The translations under genes and the position numbers were made by a program. From Norana najaformis (Eukaryota > Annelida > Clitellata > Crassiclitellata > Hormogastridae), in contig OZ029918.1 in the NCBI GenBank assembly GCA_964023275.1, forward strand, positions 17,402,361 to 17,466,360: a stretch of DNA of 64,000 bases, read 5' to 3'. This document shows, piece by piece, positions 29,392 through 39,734 of this stretch. The notes beneath the pieces were generated by a model that saw only the letters and a program-made list of their open reading frames with translations, did not search any database and had not been told where the DNA came from. Within the stretch, counting starts at the first letter, position 1. Each line of letters begins with the position of its first letter.

Positions 29392-31741
29392 AACTAGTAA
29401 TGTGGCGTTCTCGGTCGGGCTAACTGTCCACGGGGTGGGGTACTCCAGCCCAGTTCTACGCTCAGAGTCTCCCGCCTCACTGCCCCTTTGTAATTTCACT
29501 GTAAAATGGCCTCTCCGTATCGTCTCTGCCCGTATCGTTCGTTCTCTCTAAGGAAGTTTCAGGATGGGCCGCTTCCTTAAGAGAATCAACTCTTTAGCAC
29601 TCGGTCTCTGGATCCGATTCTACCTCTTCCGCGGTCGCCGGATGGGCGACGTCCTGAGGATGGCCTTTACTCAGAACAGGGTTCGTTCCTTTACCGGCAA
29701 TAGTCGTTCCCTTTCTGCGTGAGGGCTTTCTCGTAACCACCATTCTACATCTTGTACAACTCGCCCGCTACCGCCAATATTGTGAGACACCAGTCGCTTT
29801 CTCGTTTCCGGAAACAGGGAAGTCTCACAACGAGCCTCTGTGTCTTTCCGCCCTAGGCACAAGGATATTGGGCGACACATCTTCCCACTATCTCGCTTCA
29901 TTTCCGTGTATAGGATTTCCGGAGTAAGTTTCCGCACCAGATCTCCGTTGGCAATTATCGACCAACAGTGCTTCAGGGGATAGGATACCCCTATAGAACA
30001 CTCAAGAGAAGGTCCCCTCTCTAACCTTCTGTAAAACACACCAACCTTCGTACCGACCTACGCACGAGGGGGCCCTTCCCCGCACTTCAGCCAGTCCTCT
30101 GATCAGTGTGTGGCGACAAGCATATAGAGGAGTCAGTATCTTCCCGTGTCGACTCCGATGTTAGCGGGGAACCGACCCGGACTATTTTGTACCGGGTATT
30201 TTCTTGGTCTGCATTAGTTTTTGGTCCCTTGCTTAATGGGACTTTTCTTGGTCTGCGTTACATGATCCGGTCTCTTACCTATCCGGTTTTTACTTGGTCT
30301 GTGTTATGATCCGCGGCGTCTTCCCCGTATCTCTTCCTGCCGTCTGAATTTCTACTGGGAAAACCGCGGCCGCATCTTTCCCCGAGTTTCGCACAACCAG
30401 TTATCTTCCAACTATCATGACCTTCTCGACCGTCTCGCGACGTTCCAACAAGGTGGGCCCAAACCCTGCCGGACCAACGCGGAGCCAGTCAGAAATCAGA
30501 CCGATTGGTTTGCTTTGGTTGCGACTTCCTCAGGAGCGCACGGACAAGTATTACGGCACCAGTTATCTTTTACGGCAAATGCTACCCCTTGAATTCACAC
30601 AGACCTGTCTACTCGTCTTCCCCGAGCTTCGCCCAGCCTCTATTTTCCATCTATCGTGACTTACTCGACCGTCTCGCGACGTTCCAACAAGGTGGGCCCC
30701 AGCCCTGCTGGTCCAACGGAGCCAGTCAGAAATCAGACAGATTGGTTCGTAACGGCTGCGACGTTCTCGGGAGCGCACTGATCAGACTTTTCTCTTACGC
30801 GGCCAAAGAAAGGGGTAGTTTCCGCAACTTTCCCACTTGTTTTACACGAGTCTGTTTTATTTGACACTCGCCGACTACTTGGGTAGGCTTCCCGATGCCA
30901 ACCCTTTACTTGCCACAGACCTGTACTTATTTCTGACGAACGGGGTCTTTCCCCGGGTTCTGTCCAACCTCAACGTTCACCGTCGTGGCTCAGGCCGACT
31001 CGCGATCTACGGTAGAGTGGGCCTTCGCTCAAACCGGATCGACGCCGTCAGCCCGAAACCAGACAGTGTTTGTCTCGGTCGTCCCGCCGGGAGCTCACAG
31101 ATTAGTCTTTTTCCCGGACTTTTCCCGTCCGTATATTTGATCGTAACCGGGACCGGATCGAACACGGCTTCTTCGGACGTCACCCTCATCCGTGTATTTG
31201 TATACGCTATGATTTCACTGAGAAACACTCGGACTCGTTCCCGTGAAGGCTCGCAACCATCCTTCACTCTGTTTTCAGGAGGCCCGCATCGCTCCTCCTG
31301 TACTGTCGTATATGTGAAGGCACGCTACCATCCTTCACAACATAGGCATCGTAGCACACGACACCTCTTATTCAAGCCCCTTTTTCCTGTTTACGGCGGT
31401 TTGCTTATATACTAGCACGATCAATAAAACGTAAATAAAGGTGTCTAAGTTTTACCGATTATTTGTCTTAAAACAAACATTTTAGAGCCTATAAATTTCA
31501 ACAATTTTGCTCGTTACTTTACTAAAATTACACTAAGAATTTTCCACGACCTAATTATTAAGCTATTATTGGATTAAGCTTAAATTTAATAAAATTTAAT
31601 TCCTTAAAAATCCCGTGCAGTTACCGTGCACACACGCGCAGCACTCAGCGGCTACCTAAAGCGAGTCATAGCTACTTCTGCCTCTTTCCCAGTAGGTTTG
31701 CCTTGTGGCCGATCCGCCACAGTAATCCATACAAATAAACT
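29392..31741. other. GC-rich insert of unknown origin within X1
   Basis: X1 is collinear with X2 up to GTCGTATCG (29,391) and again from about 31,742 (CTCGAATCGACGAAC), so these 2.35 kb are extra. Base composition is richer in G+C than the flanks. The insert contains a direct repeat (about 30,376 and 30,619, offset 243 bp: GACCGTCTCGCGACGTTCCA, AACAAGGTGGGCCC), a weaker third copy near 30,950, and a shorter TTCTTGGTCTGC repeat at about 46-bp spacing (30,197-30,300). Frames of up to 192 codons (30,837-31,415) resemble no family I know. No terminal repeats were seen. Confidence 0.65.
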
Positions 31742-32487
31742 GTACTCGAATCGACGAACTTTTCGTTCGATACTGCTAAGCGATCTGCAACGCGTAATCG
31801 TACTTTGACGAGTGAGTAACGTACGCTTCGTTAGCTTTGTCGTCCAGTGAATGGAATAAACTGGAATTATCTTGAACTTTCGTACAATATAGTCGAAGAG
31901 TTACAAGAAGAAATGGCGAATTTCCTTCATCTGCTCATGGAAACCTAGGCCTATGAACCAAGTTTTCCTAGAAAGGGACTTTGGAAAATCACACTTCCCC
32001 GAGAACGTTTCCTTGAAATCAACTAATCTCCACAAGAACTCAGGCCTAGACAATCTACAACTCATCAAAGGGAAGGAAGAAATCAAATTACTTCTTTAAT
32101 TGATATAATTAGTTTAGCAGTTGGCCTGCAGTAGTAAGTAGCATGTGGTAGATGTAGATTGATGATATTAGAATTGAACTTGAACATACTGTCTGGATTA
32201 ACAATTCATTTCTATCATAAAACTGTTTGTTTATTTTCAAAACTATACAATTAGTTTTAACGAGCCAACATTGCGTCATGATCAATATCCTAATTTGAGA
32301 TTGACAATATAAGACTTGGGATTTATGTATTTTGACATAAACTGTTAGTCAGCTGCATGTACCCTTTCCCAAGGTCTTATGGTAGGAGAGGTCAACCCCT
32401 CTAGTGACTGAGAGTCAAACAATAATCTGTCACTAAGGTAGAAAATTTTATGGTACAACCGGTACATTTATATAGGGCAGTTACATA

Positions 32488-32815
32488 TATATTGAAATTT
32501 AAACTGACTCCAAGGGAGTACAGAGCAAAGTTTATTGAAGCTAAAAAGTTTCCTGATGAGACTTTTACACTGTTTAACACTCGTTTGAAGAACTTGTTCA
32601 ACTATTACATTTGGAGTAGGGATATTGATTATGATTTTGACAAATTGTTTGATCTAATGGTCGCAGAACAGTTGAAAGAATCGTTACCGCCTGGGCCATT
32701 GCAATTTGCTTTGACGAAAGAAGCTACTGATTGTTTTGCATCGGATATGGCAGGAGATTTGGCTGATATCAATGTAAATAATAGAATTGGTTGTTTGTGC
32801 ACTCAAGGTGGGGTA
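32488..32815 (+). pseudogene. gag: G1 gag, 3' part
   Basis: Continues the G1 gag after X1. LKFKLTPREYRAKFIEAKKF and ETFTLFNTRLKNLFNYY form the SCAN-like capsid C-domain of Ty3 gag, followed by QLKESLPPGPLQFAL. The 22 codons before TATATT (32,450-32,487) belong to X1, not to gag. Confidence 0.75.
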
Positions 32816-33479
32816 TGAGAAATTTAAAACCCAGAGAGCTAGTGCTAACCAGAATTACTTTGGTCAAGGTTATAATATAAAGGCCAAGGTAATAAGAGGC
32901 AAAAAACAATGGTCGAAGGAAAACAGAATGTGTAGGAACAGACGTTTATGAAAGAACTAAAGATAGATAAAATGCAAAGTAAGTACGTCACACTTGAGTT
33001 GAGGAAGGACGGGGAGAGAAGAATGGAGGAAGACGATATTACATTTGTCAGAATCACATCTAATGAAGGTTTGCAATAAATAAGCACAGCGAAGGAATTA
33101 TATTCCCGGGCATGTGCTTTTGATGAAGCACAAACATCTCGAATTCAAGTTATAAAGAGAAGATGTTAATGAACGAGAGAGGGAACCGAAAGCAGTAATG
33201 AAATTATGTTGGTGAGAGAGAGAGAGAGAATTACGAAGATGGAAGGAAGCAAAGAAAGTAAGCAAGTGGGCAGAGTGGTCTGAACAAAAACTAGTGTTAA
33301 AGAAAGCAACTTTGCAACATATTGAAATAGAAATTAATGGAAATGAAAACAAGAAAGTGAAGGTGAAAGCTGTTGTCAATTAAGAACTGCTGAAAGACAT
33401 ACAATTAGATGAAATTGGTAAAGTTAACATTCAATGTGTAACTGGAAAACTGGCACCAGCAGAGTTAGTAAATCTTGAA
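32816..33479 (+). pseudogene. Decayed G1 gag-protease linker
   Basis: Fragments of a basic linker and an EIEINGNENKKVKVKAVVN strand resembling the start of a retropepsin domain are visible, but stops and shifts are frequent. An active-site Asp-Ser/Thr-Gly was not found. Confidence 0.4.
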
Positions 33480-33835
33480 GTAATTGTAATTGTAATCTGA
33501 CATTTATAAAGCGCCACTTCAAGAATAAACTCATCAGAGGCGCTCCCGACCCGAACCAGTGAGACCACTGTCAAATAATACAGACTTCAGGTGCTTGCGA
33601 AACTGCAGAAGGAACAAACTGAGGAATTCAAGCCGGAGCTCTCGGGAAAGGCGATTCCAGCTATTAGGTCCAACACATGCAAAGCTTCTAAACTGGGCTG
33701 TAGCAGTGCACATATGAGGGACAGTCAGGAGTCCAAGGGAGGCCGACCGGAGAGTGCTACGGCCTGGAACCAAGGAGACCAAAATGCAGAAGTCCCTAAG
33801 ATATGATGGGCAGAGCCAACGAGACAATTACACGT
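33480..33835 (-). mobile_element. LINE B fragment (5'-truncated)
   Basis: Minus-strand frame 33,827-33,534 matches the LINE B C-terminus: YLRDFCILVSLVPGRSTLRS and CVGPNSWNRLSRELRLE, against the same block at 56,735-56,890. The 3' end is GAATAAACTC..., GGCGCTTTATAAATG and a TAATTACAATTA tail. It interrupts the G1 pol region. Confidence 0.85.
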
Positions 33836-33938
33836 AAGCGTTAGGATCTTGAACTGGATAAGTAAGGTTAGCATTGGATGAGTCTAGGTAAGTCAAGAAT
33901 TTGTAGAACCAAAGGAGAGAGATACAGAAGATCTTAAT

Positions 33939-34870
33939 GTGAAAAATTTGTTTGGTGCAGATGATGGAGAGATGAACGAGGAAGTGGAAGAACAACAAGT
34001 AAACCTTACTGGTGATTCTTTGTTGTTTGCAAAGCCACAACATGAAGATGTGTCTTTACAAAACTGGTTTGAACTGGCACATAGAGGAAACTCTGAATTT
34101 TGTATTGTCAATGGGTTGTTGTATAAGAAGGCCAATGTTGCAGGTCAATGTGCTTATGGTAAGGCGAGTGAAGGTAAAGGAATTGGCACATGACTCGGTA
34201 TTTGGTGGTCATTTTGCTGAAGCAAACACTCATGAACGTATTCGGTCATCATTCACATGGGCCGGATTACGTAAGCCTAAGGATGTAAAGAATTGGTGTA
34301 GTTCTTGTTCTGCGTGTCAACTGAGAGCAAGGAGTGTGGTGCTAGATCTAGTGCCAATAACACCAATTCCCCGAGAGAAAATTCCTTTCAGACAAGTAAA
34401 CGCGAACTTAATTTTAATTGGCCCTATACAACCAGAGCCAGCTGCTGGACATAAGTATTGTTTATGTGTTATTGATCTTTTTACAAGGTAGCCTAGTGGC
34501 TTTTTGTTGAAACGGTTGACAGCCAAGGCAGTATGTAATGTTTTGCTATAATTATTTGTCAATGTGGGTGTATCTTCTGTCATTACAAGTGATCAAGGTA
34601 CAAATTTTACTGCCAGTTTGACTCAAGAATTTTTCAAATTTAAGGTATGTAGCCCTAGGTTTAATACCTGGACAAGCTGAAGCTTCTGGTTTGGTGGAAA
34701 GGTGGAACCAATCATTGAAGAAGACAATCCACCATGTGATAGTAGAAAACCCGAGGCAATGGCATAATTTGATACCATTCACAGTATGGGCTTTGAGAGA
34801 GGTACCCAATGCCATGACGGAATAGCACCTTATTTGATGGTGTACAGCAGAATACCCCGTGGGCCACTGA
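33939..34870 (+). pseudogene. G1 integrase remnant
   Basis: The H2C2 zinc finger is visible in HDSVFGGHFAEANTHERI followed by WCSSCSACQLRAR. The start of the catalytic core is IPFRQVNANLILIGPIQPEP, where the first catalytic Asp is lost (Asn/Leu at the site), then VITSDQGTNFTASL with the second Asp. Stops and shifts occur at 34,191, near 34,490 and near 34,650. The C-terminus is lost after about 34,870. Confidence 0.75.
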
Positions 34871-35082
34871 CCATTCTAAACGAGACATGATCGTAGTAAA
34901 GGCTTCCGTGGTCTACAGGAGACGAAGTCAACAAGAGTCGAAGTTTCCAACGTTTATTAATCGAACACAACGATACTTAGCACTTACAAAGAGTCAGTGA
35001 TTCTTGCTGGTCCGTAATTTTCGCCACACATAGGCCTACTTGCTGCGGTCTAACCCTTTTATAGGCAGTCGGCCGTAAAATA
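34871..35082. other. Spacer
   Basis: No gene seen. It may be part of an unrelated LTR (CTTTTATAGGCAGTCGGCCG, TATA-like), but there is no partner in the window. Confidence 0.35.
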
Positions 35083-35280
35083 CATTGCCTTATAAAAAAA
35101 AATCAGACACTGCATTATAAAAACTCAGATACATTGCCTTATGAAGAATTAGATACAATACCTTATAAAAAATCAGATGCATTGCCTTATGAACAATTAG
35201 ATACAATGCCTTATAAAAAAATCAGATGCATTGCCTTATAAAAAAATTAGACATTACCTTATAAACATCAAATCATTGCA
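35083..35280 (+). repeat. Degenerate AT-rich minisatellite, about 30-bp unit
   Basis: Unit built on CATTGCCTTATAAAAAATCA and GATGCATTG/GATACAATG, about seven degenerate copies. Confidence 0.85.
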
Positions 35281-35399
35281 CCCAGGGCGGGGTCACACCG
35301 GTTTCTATGGCTGGAGGGGGCACAGCCGTTACACAATAGAGGCTTGTATTTAAGCATTAGTGTGTTCACCACTTGGTACAAAACGCAGTCAATTTAGGC

Positions 35400-38104
35400 A
35401 AGTCGTGCATTGCTTTCTGGCGCTTCCTAACTTTGTATCCTAGATGATGCAAAGGCGCTATATAAATAGCTACAAACACTTGAGTAGCCCCGTTTTACAA
35501 CATAGATCTCTTGTTGATTATATCTAACTCAAGCATATGTTCATTCTTATGACTAATCTAACGTTGTGCTCGTTCTTAGCTAGTCAAAGAATAAATTTTT
35601 GATAATATATTATCAAGTTATTCTCCACAAGAATAGGCTACATGACAACAATGCAGGTCAAAAGTGCTTAATTTCCTTATCTATGACCAGTTAATCCTTG
35701 AACTTAATAGATAATTTATTGACTTTCCTTCCCACTTGAAGATGTGTCTTGGAATTCAATCTCTCTCCAGTTCAGTGGATGAATGTCCACAGTTTGGATT
35801 CTGACGTGTAGCCGTGCACTTTTCCTTTGTCTTTCGATTCGAACATGGCTGTGGCGCTTCCTGCTCTTTGAATCCTTGGCGAGATAAAGACGCTATATAA
35901 CTGGCTACAAATGCTTAAGTAGCGTCATGCTACAATATAGATCACACATTGATTGCATCTCACTTAAGCATCTGTTCTTTCGTGTGACTAATCTAATGTT
36001 TAGGCTAGTCACAGAATTAGATTATGATTACATATATATTGTCAAGCTGTTCTTTATAAATGTACATGACAATTACGCAGTTCAGATGCTTAGCTACCTT
36101 GCCTAAGGCCAGCTAATCTAAAACTACACTGTGTCCGGAAAAATTCCAAGGCTTTACGGTAAATATGAAAATAATTAGTAAACATTAATCGATTTTTAAA
36201 ATTCCAAAAACAGTTTAATCCTGAAATATTATTTGCACTATAATTGTTGTTTTGGCGTAAAAATTTTATAACAATTTTGTCTTCCTCGCTGAACGCCATT
36301 TTTCTAGCAACTTTCTTTACAAAATATAAAATTCAAATACGTCACTGTGACGTAATTTTAAACGGGGGCCGTTAATAAATTACAAAGAATTTTGTTGGTA
36401 ATTATATATTTCAGGATTAAACTGTTTTTGGAATTTAAAAAATCGATTAATGTTTACTAATTATTTTCATATTTACCGTAAAGCCTTGGAATTTTTCCGG
36501 ACACAGTGTATGTATATAACTTATTAGGCTTCCCTTCCCACGTGTAGTTCTGTCTGGACTCCAATTTTCTTCCAGTTCCTTGGATCAGAGTTCACAGCTT
36601 TAAAACTGAAGCGAAACCGTGCATTTTCTTTTGGCTTTCGATGTGATTCGAATATGGCGATTCTGGCAGACGACTTCTCGAACGCAGTACATCAACGATT
36701 GAAGATTAATCCTTCGTAATCGTTCCTTGTGATCAGTTCACTGACCATACGATTTCATACGGTGACAGTTACACCGAAGATTCGCAACCTTCGATAAACT
36801 ATTCGAGTTTAGTTCAACGACCTCTCATTGCTCAACACAAAACTGACAATTTTCAACGTTCTTTCACTTAAATACCCGTCATAGTTCGTCTGCGCGAAGC
36901 ATGACATATGCGTCATACGTGGCGAAATTACAATCACCCGATCTCGTTTCCATGGTAAGCAGCTGTTTTTGAAATCAACGGCGTCTCTCAATTCTGCAGA
37001 TTCACCGTCTGTCGTAATCCCATTGAACGTTTGACTTGCACGAAAAAGCTAAGTCAATACCACTTAAACTGACTTAACTCTAACCATTTACCTAAGATGG
37101 CCATTTATTCATAATGAAACCCTTACTATTCTATAGCTGGCCGACTAATATTTAGTCTAAATCTTGATCGACTACTCTATCTAGTAAGTATGTACACATA
37201 ACACAAGCTAATCTAATCAAATGCGCAATAAATGGAGGTTCGCTACAATGGCGACGCCGGCAGAAGACTCCGTCTCGCACACAGTACATCAAACGATTGA
37301 TGATCGTTCCATCGTAGTCGTTTCTCGTGATCAGTTCACTGACCCTCCGACTTCATTCGATGGCAGTTACACCGATAATACTTAACCTTTGACAGGTTAA
37401 CGAGCATAGGTCAACAACCCCGCTATGCGATAAAATTTCACAGTTCCTTCAGCCACGTCTTTGGCTATGGATTACTTCCACAGTTCGATTTACGTCCGAT
37501 TCAAATACCTTTCCATCGGTGAGTCCTTCGACTAACTCTGTCGCAATTAAGACTCATATATTCGCAAGTTATACAGTAATTAATTACACTTAAATTACTG
37601 GGAAAACTCGACTTTTACACGAGTAATGTGACGGCAGTTCACATGGTCTTATCACCTCAGTTGCCCATCACAAGACTGCTAGCTTTCAACGTTCTTTCAT
37701 TTAAATACCCTTTGCAGATCGTCTGCTCGAAGCTTGAGGTGGACATCATACGTGGCGAAAACACGATCACCCGATCTGGTTTCCATGGTAAACTGTCGGC
37801 TGGAAAATCAATGGCGTCCCTCAATTCTGCCGATTCATTGTCCATGGTATCCTCATTGAACGATTGACTTGCACAGAAACGCTCAATCAATACAATATAA
37901 ACACCCAGCTAAACTAACTAAAATTTAATTATTTACCTAAGCTGGCCATTTATTAATATTAAAATCCTGCTTACTGTATAGCTGGCCGGCTAATATTAAG
38001 TCAGCTACCCTATCTAGTCTGTACACTAAACTTAATTTAATAAGTATGTACACAGAACACAAGATAATACTAATCAAATGCGCATTAAATGGAGGTTCGA
38101 TACA
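35400..38104 (+). repeat. Cluster of diverged LTR-like repeats (R family)
   Basis: At least four related segments follow each other. The word GGAGGTTCGCTACA/GGAGGTTCGATACA, preceded by GCGCAATAAAT or GCGCATTAAAT, ends segments at 37,247 and 38,104. Segments beginning ATGGCGAYnCYGGCAGA are at 36,654 and 37,248, and a related ATGGCTGTGGCGCTTCCTG is at 35,845. Each shares AGTACATCAACGATTG, GATCAGTTCACTGACC and GTCGGCTAATATT-type blocks. An AATAAA just before CTACA suggests plus-strand LTRs. The following ATGGCGACGCCGG could be primer-binding sequence. No coding domain is present. Confidence 0.65.
36127..36508 (-). mobile_element. MITE, Tc1/mariner-type deletion derivative
   Basis: 382 bp with about 100-bp near-perfect inverted ends starting CACTGTGTCCGGAAAAATTC and a TA target duplication (36,125-36,126 and 36,509-36,510). 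It splits one R segment. A minus-strand ATG at 36,299 opens MAFSEEDKIVIKFLRQ, which looks like the start of a Tc1/mariner-type transposase helix-turn-helix. The MITE therefore seems to be a cut-down autonomous element. Confidence 0.88.
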
Positions 38105-39566
38105 TGCTTAAACAAAAATGCGATAGGCCAACAAATGTTTGAGGAGCATTACGTATCCTTATAAATGTAGCAAGTCTTTCGGACTACTACCGGTTGTACC
38201 CTTTGAAACCTCTACCTTTGTGCCAGATTGTGACTTAAATCACAATCCCTATAGGCCACGACCTCTCTTTCGGTTAAAAGTGCTTAGGAAAGGGTACATG
38301 CAAATGACTAAAGATTTCTGTCAAACATCTATCCCGTCTTATCAATCTCAAAAGATTAATTTGATCTTGATGAACCGATGGCTCGTTCAAACTAACTGTA
38401 AAGTTTTAAGCAGTTTTATAATTGAAATAAACTATTAATCAAGAAAGTATGTTTGAGTTCGATTATACTAGCATCACTCCACAACTACCTCATCCTATGA
38501 CTGCTACAGGCCAACTACTAAGGTAGCTAAGTCAATTAAGAGAGGTAAATTTAAATTCTTCCCTCCCGTCGATGAGCTCTTGAATTTCCAGGCCTCAGTC
38601 TTTGTGAAGTATCGTTGATCTCGAGGTATCTTCTCGAAGAAGTGCGTTTTACCCAAGTCCCATCTCCAGACAAACGTTGAGAATAGGCGTCGGTAAGCAG
38701 ACGATGGAGATTCGCCATTTTCTTTCTTGAAACTTTCCGACTTTATTACACGAAAGTTCTTAATGACTTCGGTTCACTCCAAACCACTGACGACGAAACA
38801 AAGCGTTTGTTTACTCTATTCTCGTCAAAGTGCAATTGCGTGTTGCAGTTCGCTTAACATTATCGAACGAAAAGTTCCGTCGATACAATCACAACTCGAT
38901 ACGACTATCGCCTCTTCCCAAAACAGGTAAATCCCAGTTTCTTTCGAACTTCCTACACACTAAGGAAACTTTTTACACATATGATGATCGAAGTTAAGGA
39001 ACGTTCGATCTCAAACACACACACACGCAAAAAGAAACGTACGGACGGAGGTTTTCGAAGGTGTTTCTTCACGTCTATACCAACATGCACCAACGAACGT
39101 ATCTCACTGACTGAACTCAGGGAACCTCTTCTTATACTGTAAAAGTTCGTTTGGTCTTCAGTGGCTGCCAACCGTCTTCGCTGATCTGCGCATGACCATT
39201 GCCAACCGTCCACTACAATCGTCGTCCGCTGGTGACATCAGCCAATGTTCAATTTTCAAATCCGCTCTGTCATATCAGGTTATTATTCTGTGAAATTGTC
39301 ATGTAGGCTATAATCCGCCGTACTGACGTGGCATAGTCCATACGATTTATTAAACCCATGTTCCTACTTAAGTTGGCCTTGTTCTGTAGTTTAGCTATTA
39401 CTCATATGTTGGCCTGTCTACCGAACTATACTAACTACAGTCTCTATACACAAATCTACTACTACGAACAAACCACAGTGAACTACTATACACTAACTAG
39501 GTAAGTGAGCTGTTCTCAGCTTAGTTCAACCAAATAGAAACGCGAATTAAAGGGAGGATCGCTACA
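38105..39566 (-). mobile_element. LTR-like element X, copy 2 (X2)
   Basis: Nearly uninterrupted copy of the element that makes up X1, here about 1.46 kb. On the minus strand it starts TGTAGCGATCCTCCCTTTAA and contains GGTTGGCAATGGTCATGCGC and GGGTACAACCGG. Its terminal TGTAGCGATCCTCC resembles the R-family terminus TGTAGCGAACCTCC, so X and R may be related LTR families. No coding domain beyond a short MANLHRLL frame. Confidence 0.7.
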
Positions 39567-39734
39567 CAAATTGGAGATGCCTCTATAATTACACTGTATA
39601 AAATTTCTTTAGACATCCATCTAACTACATATAGGCCTATATATACACTAGGCCCTTATGTACGTTCTTAGAAATGGGAAATGAATATGAAATTATATCA
39701 AAATTTGAGTAAAGCACCCTTCAAAATGAGCTGA

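Larger units (their letters stand above)
25406..32487 (-). mobile_element. LTR-like element X, copy 1 (X1), inserted in G1 gag
   Basis: After removing LINE A (25,461-28,798) and a 2.35-kb insert (29,392-31,741) the remaining about 1.4 kb is collinear with 38,105-39,566. For example, CGCGTTTCTATTTG is at the left, CAATGGTCATGCGCAGATCAGC in the middle and GGTACAACCGGTACATTTATA at the right. It interrupts G1 gag between two TATATT words (25,400-25,405 and 32,488-32,493). A short peptide (MANFLHLL at about 31,913) recurs in X2 as MANLHRLL. Length and ends suggest a solo LTR, but no coding pol was seen. Confidence 0.72.
22524..34870 (+). mobile_element. Ty3/gypsy element G1, heavily interrupted
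   Basis: This comprises an LTR (22,524 to about 23,165), leader, gag (23,816-25,405 and 32,488-32,815), a protease-region remnant and an integrase remnant (33,939-34,870). Reverse transcriptase and RNase H are missing. Its LTR matches the inverted LTR of G2 near 59 kb. Gag is split by X1 (25,406-32,487), and the pol region by a LINE B fragment (33,480-33,835). No 3' LTR was found. The element lies in HYKK intron 1. Confidence 0.75.

Noticed and set aside
30837..31415. 192-codon plus-strand frame in the GC-rich insert
   Set aside because: Its frame crosses the internal repeats, its composition follows the GC bias, and it resembles no family.
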